Below are positions 43,525-53,999 of a stretch of 64,000 nucleotides of DNA, piece by piece. The number at the start of each line of letters is the position of its first letter. The first letter of the stretch is position 1. The notes beneath the pieces are model-generated. The model did not search any database and was not told where the DNA came from. It saw only the letters and a list, made by a program, of their open reading frames with translations. Position numbers and translations under genes: made by a program. Source of the DNA: Talpa occidentalis (taxonomy: Eukaryota > Chordata > Mammalia > Eulipotyphla > Talpidae); the NCBI RefSeq assembly GCF_014898055.3, contig NW_023601322.1, positions 74,428,740 to 74,492,739 on the forward strand. Direction: 5' to 3'.

Positions 43525-43740
43525 AGTACAACAGTTAATAATGTGGGACTGGGACCCATTTAAATTGAGTTTCAACTGTGGTTTTCCCACTTACTGGTGG
43601 TGCAAACTTGGATCAGTTACCTCACTTCCTTTAGACTCAATTTCCTCATCTGTAAAATGGGTCGAACTGACTCAGAGGGTTGTTGAGAGTTTAAAGAGAT
43701 GATGTGTTGGAGGAGGTTAGCAGAAAGCTTGGCACAAAGG
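43525..43740 (+). mobile_element. MIR element, well preserved
   Basis: Forward MIR nearly end to end: GTGGTTTTCCCACTTACTGG, TTTCCTCATCTGTAAAATGG, GGGTTGTTGAGAG, AGCTTGGCACAAAGG. Confidence 0.85.
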
Positions 43741-44535
43741 AGGAATGAATGGAACAGGTTGAAAGCCAGGACATGGAGGCGGGTGGGAAGGCAACACGTC
43801 CTGGTGATCTGTGACAAGGCCATCACCCCGAGGGAGCTCATTTGGTGCCACGTGAGGACAGTCAGTGATATGCTGGCCAGGTGGACTCTGAAATGTGGGT
43901 GCCTGGGCTACCCCTGGCACCTTGGCTCGGAGCTCTCTACCCATCTGACACTGCTTCAAAGGGCAGTGATTCCTGGAAGGGAGCAGCTGGATCCCTGCTT
44001 CAGTGCTGGCCTCTGGGAGGCTGGATTGGCAGGCAGCAGCAGTGGCAGCCAATGGGCAGCGAAGTCTGTTGCTAAGGTCATTGGTGAACCTTATTTGGCG
44101 ACATTGGGCTGACCCTGCATTCACCTCTGAGAACCCTGGGAAACGCCAACCACAGATGCGAAATGAACGTCTCAAAACCACAACTGCATTTCCTTTGAGA
44201 AAAGATTCCGCTCTCTTCTCCAGCCTGCCTCTCTCGGGCTGGACGCCTTTTGTACAACAGCTTGCAACCTCAAGACGAAAGACCCTGGGTGGGAATCTTG
44301 CTTCAAACTTGTCCTGGACAGTCCTGGACATTCTGAGGGCAGGGGCTACCACAGAGGCAGGGAGCCTCTGAAGACCTGTTCCCACCCCAGCAGCTGCCAA
44401 CCCCTGCTCAGGCCTCCCAGTGCTCACCCTTAAGGCCTGTTCCTGGCCCCACTTCCTGTAGCCTTGGGAAGTGGCTGGTGTGAAGAAGACCCATGGCAGG
44501 CAGGGAGGAAGTGGGCTTGCCCGGGCCCTCACCAT
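43717..44535 (-). other. Long uncharacterised open frame (272 codons from ATG)
   Basis: A - strand frame opens with ATG at 44535 and runs to 43717. Its last codons overlap a MIR. Arg/Pro/Ser-rich with no recognised domain, signal peptide or membrane segment. The strand matches that expected for the IRF1 antisense lncRNA in human. Chance is possible at this base composition, so it is recorded as an open frame only, not as a gene. Confidence 0.2.
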
Positions 44536-44694
44536 CTGCACCAGCCACACTGCTCTGGGGCGGCCTGTAGCTCAAACGGTTAGTGGTTTCAGTTTTTCAC
44601 CTCCCTTTGGTGCATCTTTTAGCTTAACATTAAGTAAGTAAAACTGTCACCCCACCCCAGACAAATGTGGGAGGAAGCAGTGCTTTTAATATTT

Positions 44695-44995
44695 CCAAAA
44701 TAACTCTCATATTCATATAGCACTTTAGAACTTAGGGACTATGCTTGCGTTTGCTATCTCTTGGATCTTCATAAGTCCAGCTCATGCAGTAACAGGAAAC
44801 AGAGATCCAGGACTCACAATATTTCAGGAACACGAATTAACTCAGATTCCACTATAATCGTTTCCATTTCACAGAAAAGGAAAAATGAGGCAAAGAGAAA
44901 CTGTCTCAAGGTCACATAGAAGGACTGAGCTGGGATTTTTATCTCAGATGGCTCAATTTCAAAGTCTGGCCTACTATCTTCTGTTACAGTGCTTT
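44695..44995 (-). mobile_element. MIR element (diverged)
   Basis: Reversed MIR: TTTCACAGAAAAGGAAAAAT, GAGGCAAAGAGAAACTGTC, AAGGTCACATAGAAGGACTG. Confidence 0.6.
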
Positions 44996-45469
44996 TCAAG
45001 ATACATACATGAGGACAAATCCCATTTAGATGAGATGAGAAAGTAAGGCTGAGATGACGATGGGCGATGTGGGGCCTGGCCAGGGCTGCCTCCCCATCCC
45101 CCAGGGTCCTCTGTCTACCCACGTCTCTCTTGCACACACATCACTTCTGTTCATGCTCCCTCTCAGACCAAGCTTACTTCCTAAAAGTGGGTCCCTGCCC
45201 ATCTGGAAGAGTCTATGTGAGCCCAACTGTGTGGACAAGGGGGCAAAGCAGGGCACACACACCTCCTGTTATGCCTCAGCCCTCAGAAATCACCTGCGAC
45301 CTGGGCAAAGGCTGGGCCAGGGCTGGGGTCTGCGGCAGTGGATGGGGGCATCTGTCCACAGCGTCTTCAACTCAAGATTCTCAGAGGGTCTGGGGAGGGG
45401 GGTGGACACGCGGGGAACCCTGCGCAGCTCCCATGCTAGAGCGCTGTGCTTCTCTGGGGCATTTCAGGT

Positions 45470-45700
45470 TGCCCTCACTCATCCAACGCACACTTCTTGT
45501 ACATCTGCCATGTGTGGGGTGACACTGTTCCAAGCACCAAGGACACAACAGCCAACAAAACCAGGTCGGGGCCTCTCAGCACGTAGTTGCAATGAGGGAG
45601 ACAGACATTAGAGAAATTATCGCACAGGTGTCTGAAGAACACTGGGAGCTATGAGGGGTCTTGGTCTAAGAGGGAGTTTGGAATGGGGGATGGGGGCTTA
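45470..45700 (+). repeat. Ancient interspersed repeat, family unassigned
   Basis: Phrases CACACTTCTTGTACATCTGC, GGTGACACTGTTCCAAGCAC and GAGGGAGACAGACATTAGAG recur in eroded form at 3400-4075 and 62385-63500 in this window. Confidence 0.5.
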
Positions 45701-45961
45701 GGGCAGCCACTCCCTGAGGAAGGGACATCTCAGGAGATGTGGCGGAATGGAGGGGTGGTGTGGAGTCAGCAGGTGGAGGTGGTTCTTGCCCTCCTCCCCC
45801 CCACATTCCTGTCCCTTCAGAAAATCTGCTTCCATGAAAGCTGCTCTGTTGGTATCATCAGTTAACTCAAAACTTTGATTTTTTTTGCCTATCACCTATG
45901 GCACACAAAAGTGGTGCCTTTTGTTGGCAGCTGCCCTTAGTGTAATGTGCCTGGGTGAGCA

Positions 45962-45964
<3 letters not shown>

Positions 45965-46021
<57 letters not shown>

Positions 46022-46023
46022 AG

Positions 46024-46088
<65 letters not shown>
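45965..46088. repeat. Compound (GT)n-(GA)n microsatellite
   Basis: About 56 bp of TG with one AT interruption, then about 66 bp of GA. Likely polymorphic. Frames reading Ser-Leu and His-Thr repeats on the - strand are artefacts of it. Confidence 0.97.
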
Positions 46089-46090
<2 letters not shown>

Positions 46091-46099
46091 CGGGCGAGG

Positions 46100-48575
46100 A
46101 ACCCAGCAGGTCAAGGGAATGAAGGCAGCAGGCAGGACAAGAAGCTACTGGTATGAAATGTTTAATTGTGAGATTAAACAAAATGTTTAATTCTGAGAAC
46201 CAATTGCCAGGGATCTTCCTAAAATACCTCTGGAAAGAGTCTTTCAATAGAAATCATGAAATTAGCTTTTCCTAGAGAGGAAACTCTCTCGGGGCTGACA
46301 GGGAGCTGGCTGAGCTCAGAGGACGCTGGCGCTGCACTGTGACCTCCACGCCGGCACCACCCGGCCTCCTGGGCTGTGACATGGCCCTGCACTGGCGTGC
46401 CCACCGCCAGGCAGTTTACGGGACACCCTCCTTGCCTTCAGGAAACATGACTCTCACCCTCCCCTCTCCTGTTTCCCTGCTAGGGACTCTCCCCGTGGAA
46501 AAGAAAACCCAGCACTTGGGGTTGCGAGGCTGTGATTTCCAGTTTCATTTTCCAGTTTCAGTTTAGAAGCAGCTCTGCCAGCTCTCCACTCCCCGTGCCA
46601 TAGGCACCACACAGGAGCTGAGGGCAAGACACAAGTGTTGGCCGTCGGCATCCTGCTCCTGGGGCTCTCAGAGCCGTGTGGGGGTGGGGGGTGAATCCCT
46701 GTGGAGGAGGCTTCTGAAATGTAGATGGCTGACCCTGCAGCAGTTCTGATGAGGCTTCTGGATGCCACAATGGCAGCCACTGCTTCAGACATCAAAATGG
46801 CCAGGGCACACCCAAGGCCCAGCCCAGTCCCTCTCCAAGGTTCTTCCCACAAGCAGTGCTCGTGAAACCTTTTGGCTAGGGTCTTCACATACATCTCTTC
46901 CCCAAACTTCCCTGCTATGAAGATTCTATTAAGGCATTAATATGGACAAATCAAGAAAGAAAAATCCTATTAGGAGCTCCAAGGACCTTTTGTTCTGGCT
47001 TTTGCTCCATATATTTGTAATTTATAGCTTGGTCTAACAATTCCAAAAAGGATTTCAGGATATTTATATCTGCTTCCCTGCCCCCACACACTTGCGTCTG
47101 TGAGAGCAAGTGTGTGTCCACGTGTGGAGGTGGGTCTACCAGTGTATGATTGCCGTGTTCTGACCTTGGAGGGGGCAAGTGGGCAGGTCCCCAAGTCTAA
47201 CAGATGTAGATCTTTCCTAATCTTGAGGGCAAATTTGTTTTTCAGTGTTTCTAGTATCAGTTTTTGATCAATCATTAATCAAAATTGCAATAAAAAGATA
47301 ATCTTCTCAGGACGGGCTATAAAGTTCCCGGCTGAAACCTTAAATAAACCCTTCTATGGAGATCTCAAAGCCAAGAGTGAAGGCTTTTGTGTTTATGGGT
47401 GAATTTGGAGGGAAAATGCAGGTATCAGTCACCTCCAATTAGTGGGCATGGACACAAACTCCAGTCACCTGAGTGGCTGTAGCTCTTGCTTCACTTCTCG
47501 CTGCCAAATGAAGTTGACCATGCCCAGGCTCCTGGCCCAGCAGGCAAAACTGGGGAAGGAGGCTGTAGCTGGGTCCAAAAGTGGGGACGCCTCTTCTACA
47601 GGGTCTAACAGCTTGGGTGAGGTTCTGGGGTCAGGCCTGAACCCCTGTGGGGGAGGCTGTTAAAATGCCTCCAGGGACCACAGAGCTCATGTGGTACAGG
47701 GAACCCCTATCTCTGAGGGCTTAGTTCATTCCTGCCGACTTACTACAGGGCAGGGCAGGGCAGGGCAGGGCAGGGCAGGGCAGAGAGTTGCCTGGGATGA
47801 AAGAGGGAGGCAGAGACAGCTGCTTCTAGTGGGAGGAAGAGAGGAAACTGCAGCTCCTCCCCAGGGCCCAGCAGGGGTCAGAGACCATGGGGCCCCTCAG
47901 CCCTCTCCAAGCTCCCTCACAGTGGAGGGGGCAGGCCTGCTCTGTGGGGCATGAGATCACAGGCTCCCGACAGGTTGGACACCAGATCTAGGAATGAGAA
48001 TCAGGGATGAGAAGCCTCGCACCAGGTCCAGGAAGCAAGAACACCTGGGCCAAGTGCAGTTAGCACCAACAGACTGCAGGGTTTAGTTGTCAGTTACCGC
48101 AGCAAGAGCCTGCATCATCCATAAATACATATGCTTGTGAGGACATATCTAAGATGCACAATGTCCAAGAGGAGGGAGAGGCACTCACTGCTCTTTCCAC
48201 TCTTGACATATTACTGGTACCACATCTTCAGACACATGAGAGAAATAGGCATTTTCAGACAAATGCAACTCTGGAGGGGTAGGGAGTGGAATCAGGTATG
48301 AGAAACTATTCAAAGGGTTGGTATCCAGGGACAGACTGTGGATGGCTCCCAGGGAGGAAGCAGCATCCATGGGCGCAATTGAGAGACAGATGTGAGGAGA
48401 CTCTTCCTATAGATCAAAAGTGGTCCCCAAAGACAGACACACACATTTTTGTTTTTTTAAGAGAGTAAGAATGGAAAGGAACACACTGAAATTTTAACAG
48501 CAGCTGTTTAGCTGGTCAAATTCTGAATGATTTTAATTGCCCGCTCCCCCACACCTGTGCTTACCAAACATTTCT
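46100..48575. other. Gene-free region, mostly unique
   Basis: No exon recognised. Contains the (CAGGG)7 tract at 47746. Open frames up to about 146 codons at 46454-46894 have no recognisable domain. Confidence 0.4.
47746..47780 (+). repeat. (CAGGG)7 minisatellite, G-quadruplex-capable
   Basis: Seven uninterrupted CAGGG units give seven GGG tracts with two-base loops, a strong quadruplex pattern on the + strand. Confidence 0.95.
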
Positions 48576-48579
48576 AAAC

Positions 48580-49620
48580 TTTCCATAATATACCCAAACT
48601 TTCATTTACTATGATAATATATGTAACATAAAATTTAGCATTTTAGCCACTTTTCAGTTTGTAATTCAATGCCATTAATATGTTCATATTGCTGTGTAGT
48701 CAGCACTCACATCTATCTCCATAATTTTTTCAGCATCCTCAATTTAAACTCGGAACTCATTAAACTAACTCCCCATTCCCCTACCACTGGCAATCACCAT
48801 CTTCCTGCCTTTATTAAATATGACTACTGTAAGTATCCCACTGAAGTAGAATCACACAACATTGCACCTTTGTGTCTGGTTTATTTCACTCCTTGGAATA
48901 ATGTGGTCAAGGTTCTTCCATATTGCAGCAAGGATCAGAATTTCCCCCATTTTCAAGGCTGAATATTATTCTACTGTGTATGTATCCAACATTTTGTTTA
49001 TCCATTCATGGGGTCAATGAAAGTTTAGGTTGTTTTTGATTACTGTGACTAATGCTGATAGGAACATAGGTATACAAATAAGTCTTTGGGTCCCTGCTTT
49101 CAATTCTCTTGGGCATATACCCCAGAATTACTGGGTCACATGGTAATTCAATGTTTACATTTTTGAGTAATTGTCACATCACTTTCCATAAAGACTACAT
49201 CACTTTACATTCCCACCAGCAATGCACAAGGGTTCCAATTTCTCCATATTCTTGCCAACATTTGTTATTTCCTGTTTTTTTTTTTTAAAGATTTATTTTA
49301 TTTATACAATAGCTGGGGTACAGGCCAGAGGCGGGGGAGGATGAGAGGGTTCACCAGAGACAGAGTGGGGAGCAGAACAGGCAGACGACCAAGAACACTG
49401 CTGAGATGAGCAGTGGGAGAGACAGGAGAGGTCTGCCCCACCATGTGGGTATCTCCGTGGCTGGCAGGTATTGAACACGCGCTGCAGAGGCTGCGGACAG
49501 CTTCATAGCACTGCGCTCAACCTGCTGGGCCACTGGGGAGGCCCTTTGTCCTTTATTTCTTGATAATTTGGACCTTTCTCCTCACTTCTCTTTTTTGTAT
49601 GTATTCTTTGCATCATGTTT
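48580..49620 (-). mobile_element. Old LINE-1 fragment interrupted by SINE copy 15
   Basis: Inverted L1 sequence: CACTGGCAATCACCATCTTC, GGAATAATGTGGTCAAGGTT, TTTATCCATTCATGGGG, CATTCCCACCAGCAATGCAC. Confidence 0.85.
49275..49545 (-). mobile_element. tRNA-derived SINE copy 15, inside a LINE-1 relic
   Basis: Reversed SINE inserted in an old antisense L1 fragment. Flanks share TTTGTTATTTCCTG-like sequence (imperfect). Confidence 0.92.
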
Positions 49621-50335
49621 TTTCAATCTTAACCATTTGTATGTGTGCAGTTCATTATTGTTAAATAAATTCACACTGCTGTGACCTAACCCAAATTATT
49701 TTTATAATGAGAAAAATAAACAAAAGGCTAGTATAAAAATAAAAGAAGTGACTTCTCAGTCCCTGGAGATATTCACACCGTGTAGCTCAGTAGCGGCAGG
49801 GGCTTCATTCATCTCTGAGCAGCTCCCACAGGCTGGACCCTGTGCCGGGAAAAGATTCTGAGGTGAATGTCTCTGGTCCCTGTCCTTGGTTTCAGCCTTT
49901 TAGGGAAACTGTTGTGGGCCTAGAGGGAAGCCCAGTCATGCCAGTGCGGGGTTGGGGAGGCAGCATGAATGAGGTAGCATGTGAGCTCAACCTTGAAGGA
50001 TGAGCAGAAGCCTGCAGGTGTCGTGTACACAGAGGAAGGAACTGGCCTGTTCTGTCATATTGTGGCAGCACTTGTTACAACTGCCATCACGTGAACAGTT
50101 GTCAATAACTTACATCTGTGTTCTCTACTCAGTTACAAGCCTTGTGATGGCAGAGCCAGGTGATGGTGTTCACTGTTGAACCCCAACATGGCCAGCACTT
50201 GCTGAATGAATGAATGAGTGGTTGATGAGGAAAAGGAAAGAGGAGCTGTGTGCTTCCTAAATCTTGACTGTGAGTGGCAAATAGCATGGCTGTACTGCTT
50301 GGGGAAGATGGCAGCATTACCAGATAATGGAGGTG

Positions 50336-50617
50336 AGCCTCTCTGGTGGTGCAAGGGGTTAAGCACAGCACTGTGAAGCTATCTGCAGTCTCTGTAGCAT
50401 GACTTCGAGTTCAATCCCCAGCCAGCCAGGGAGCTACCCACACGGTGCAGCAGACCTCTCCTGTCTTGCCTGCTGCTCCCCTCAGTAGTATATTTCAGTC
50501 AGTCTGCCTGTTCTGTTTCCCACTCTGTCTCTGGTGAATCGTCTCACCCCACACAGCTCTGGCCTGCACCCCAGGTCTTGTATGCATAAATAAATAAATC
50601 TTTAAAAAAACCCCACA
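50336..50617 (+). mobile_element. tRNA-derived SINE copy 16
   Basis: Forward SINE with perfect 14-bp duplication AGATAATGGAGGTG at 50322-50335 and 50618-50631. Confidence 0.95.
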
Positions 50618-50799
50618 AGATAATGGAGGTGGGAGCCTGTCAAACACCATGTTACAGGAGCCAGTGGAGGACAGTCAGGTTGAAGATCCAGTGGAAGAGA
50701 AAGGAAGGGCATGGTTTCTGGATAGAGGGCCTGGAAGAGAGGGGAGAGGTTAGGACGTCGGATCAGCAGGGGGAGAGAGGTCTCTCTTTTAATGAGACT

Positions 50800-50930
50800 T
50801 AGATGGCCAATATAGAGAATGCCAATTGTTGGCAAGTGTGTGAAGCAACTAGAACTCTCATACATTGCTGGAACAAGTGCTCCTCCTATTTTTATTCCAG
50901 TCTTCAGACAGCACTCTGTCACTGGCCGGT
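50800..50930 (+). mobile_element. Small old LINE-1 fragment
   Basis: Phrase GTGTGAAGCAACTAGAACTC, also present in the L1 relic at 52,870, followed by a degraded GGAACAAGTGC. Confidence 0.6.
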
Positions 50931-52330
50931 TCTGGCTACCATTTGGGCCAATCATGGGAACACCAGCGCCTGCACTTGGACTGCCAGAAAGGAAATGCTC
51001 TGTGTCCAGAGCAATGTCCAAGAGCGGCCTGAATCCACCAGCTGTCACACACTGCAGAACCTGCATCTGGCTCTGTGCCCACCAGCCTCCAAAATGTCAA
51101 CTTTGTCCATGTGCCTCCTTGGCTGTCATCTCATGCCATGTTGTTGGCAGGTGGATCCTGCTCTTTTCAAAGAATACACAGGACGGGCACTGGCGAGGTG
51201 GCCCCTCCCACTGAACTCTCAGCGCTAGGTGAACTCCATGGGGGTGTCCAGCATCCCTCTGCCCGATGGGCCCTTAATGCACACCCAGTCAGGCACTGGC
51301 TCTCTAGCCCCCTGCCGGTAGTCTAGCTACAGACTCACCACACAGAATTCCCCTCCTACCGGCCGGGCGACACATGTGCCAACACAGAGCTCACACAGCG
51401 CAGCTCAGCTTCACACCTGCACAGCTCAAGTCTGAGGGGAGAAAATGATTCTGTATTTTCATCGCATCTTCCTTTTCAGGTTGGAGATGTTGTCACTGAG
51501 TTACCAAATGTTACTTCGCTCACTGTGGGGAGCACAGGGAAGTGCCTCACAGTGCCTGGGATGAGACTGCAGCCTGAAGGTGTGGATGAGATGAGCACAG
51601 ACAATGCAAGGGGGACTCAGCACGCAGCAGTGAGTGACCAGGAGCCACTCTATGCTTTTACTCTGAGTGCTGCAGGAGCTCCCAAGCATGAGGGGTGAAG
51701 GAGGGATGGCCAGGGCCTGGGGCAGGGGCCCCCAACATGGGATGGGGTATAGAGTTTAGAGAAGTGGACAGAGGACACCATTAGGGGTGAAGGGGACAAA
51801 TGGGACAACATGCAGACCTGCAGAACTCAAGAGATGGCCAAGCCTGGACCCACACGGGGGAGCTGCACTGGTTGCTCTTTCACCCAGGAGAAAGGCGACA
51901 GATAGCAGGCCTCCCTCAACCCCACCCAGGTCCCTAGGACACATGCTCCACTGTCCTTAGCCTGACCAAACCATAAGAGCTGTGTCTTGTTCCTGCTGGC
52001 CTAGAAATTGGAAAGTACCTGGCATGGTGCCCTTCTACTTCTTTCACACAATTGCCTAGGACCCTGGGGGGATCACCAAGGGGTCATTTTGTGGTCTGGA
52101 AATATCTGTGGCAGTTGTGGACACCACAGGTCCTCCGTAGACCCTTCTGAAGTAGAGGCTACATCCCAAAGATCCTCAACTGCCTAAACTCCTGCCCTAA
52201 TCTCTTTCCTCCTTGGTTCATTTTGGTGAGGGGTGAAGGCTATCTTGCCCCAGGTTTGTGAAGTCCCCTCAGATTCAGATGCTCTAAATTCAGGGCAGGA
52301 CAACTAGAATCACAGCAGCAGATACTAATC
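50930..52330. other. Gene-free unique flank
   Basis: No recognisable exon or repeat. Open frames of 130-154 codons on both strands overlap and are not supported as genes. Confidence 0.4.
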
Positions 52331-52408
52331 TGCTGTTTAGTCCAGTGGTTTTCAACCTTGGCTGAAATTACAAATATCTAAGAAACTTCTTAAAAATACT
52401 CCAGTCCA

Positions 52409-52672
52409 GGGGCCTCCCTGATGGCACAAGGGATTGAGACACAATCTATGAAGCTATCCGCAGCCACTGCAGCACGAGTTCGATCCCCAGCCAGGGAGCT
52501 GACCCGCATGGCGCAGCAGACCTCCCCTATCTCTCCCGCTGCTCCCCTCAGCAGTGCATTTTGGTTGATCTTCCTGTTCTGTTCCCCACTCTGTCTCTGG
52601 TGACTCCTCTCACCTCTCACACTTCTGGCCTGTACCCCAGTTCTTGTATGCATAAATAAATAAATCTTAAAA
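52409..52672 (+). mobile_element. tRNA-derived SINE copy 17
   Basis: Forward SINE with flanking AAAAATACTCCAGTCCA at 52392 and AAAAATACTCCTGTCCA at 52673 (one mismatch in 17). Confidence 0.95.
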
Positions 52673-52734
52673 AAAAATACTCCTGTCCAAATACTTCCAA
52701 CAGTTTCTTTGGAAAGAGGGCTAGTGGGCTAAAT

Positions 52735-53470
52735 GCTGATAAACATATGAAAGAGTGCTCAACTGTATTAGTCATGAGGGAAATGCAAATTAAAACCACA
52801 TTGTGATACTAGCACACATACCAGAATGGTTATCATGGAAAAAAAGAAAATGCCAATGGCTGACAAAGATGTGAAGCAACTAGAACTCTCATGCATAGCT
52901 GGGGGGAGTGTAAACTGACACAGCCACTCTGGAAAATGATTTGGCATAAGGTACAAAAGGTGAGCATACTCATATCCATACCTTCCCAGTAATAACACTT
53001 CTAAGTAAATACCCAGCAGAAATGCACACACATACGTGCTCTGCAAGACACTGCTATGAGGCGCACAGGGGTGGCCGTCGTAATAACCCCAACTGCATAC
53101 AACAATCCGCATACCCAAGTCCCCATCAACAGAAGAATGGCTAGATAGATCGAGGACTCTCTCAAGGAATATTTTATGCAAGGGAATGAAAGCACTACAA
53201 CTATAAACAAGAGCCTGGATGAATCTCAGCAAACAAAATGCCGAGTAGAAGAAGGCAGACACAAAAGAATATATACTGTGTGGTTCTATCTATATAATAC
53301 AAAGCTAAAAAAATTGGCAAAACTGATCTATACTCTTAGGAGTCAGAATGGTGGTTACTCTTTGGGGTACAGAGTTTGCTAAGTGACATTCTGTTTCTTG
53401 AACTGGATGCTGGTTATTCAGGGTAAGTTTACTTTGTGAAAATCCACTGCGCTTTACACCTATGCTTGCA
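52735..53470 (+). mobile_element. Old LINE-1 3' fragment
   Basis: Degraded ORF2 end and 3' region: GAGGGAAATGCAAATTAAAA, AGTGTAAACTGACACAGCCA, CCTGGATGAATCTCAGCAAA, GAATGGTGGTTACTC. The 164-codon antisense frame here is not a gene. Confidence 0.8.
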
Positions 53471-53575
53471 CTCTCTCTTTCGCGCTCTTTCTTTCTTTTG
53501 CATGTATGGTACTGTTACCCTTCATTCAAGACTCAACATTTTTAAATTATTTTTTTAAAGCACATATCACTTCAG

Positions 53576-53853
53576 GGGCCTCCCTGGTGGTGCAAAGGGT
53601 TAAGACGCAGCACTATGAAGCTATCCGCGGCCACTGCAGCGCAAGTTCGATTCTCAGCCAGGGAGGTGACCCACATGGCACAGCAGACCTCTCCTGCTTT
53701 CCTGCTGCTCCCCTCAGCAGTGTGTTTCAATGGATCTTCCTATTCTGCTCCCCACTCTGTCTCTGGTGAATCCTCTCATCCACCACATCTTTGGCCTGGA
53801 CCCCAGCTCTTGTATGCATAGATAAAATAAATCCTACAAAAAAAAAAAATCCT
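53576..53853 (+). mobile_element. tRNA-derived SINE copy 18
   Basis: Forward SINE with perfect 13-bp duplication CATATCACTTCAG at 53563-53575 and 53854-53866. Confidence 0.95.
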
Positions 53854-53999
53854 CATATCACTTCAGTTTTTGGGGTGAAAGTAAGGTCCAGGCACAGCAT
53901 TTTTTTGATGTCCCTGATGACTCTAATGTGCAGCCAGGATTGACGGCCACTGGATTTATTTCTTGGGAAAAGCAGATCCACTCAAAGGCCTCAAACGGT

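Noticed and set aside
43970..43978. TTCCTGGAA GAS-type motif
   Set aside because: A single six-fixed-base motif is expected many times by chance in 64 kb and has no supporting context.
36000..45000. Exons of IRF1-AS1
   Set aside because: Expected here from human synteny, but I could not recognise sequence or splice structure well enough to annotate any.
45867..46247. Open frame with Ser-Leu and His-Thr repeats
   Set aside because: Translation of a GT/GA microsatellite, not a low-complexity protein gene.
52768..53262. 164-codon hydrophobic open frame on the - strand
   Set aside because: Antisense of a degraded LINE-1 3' region.
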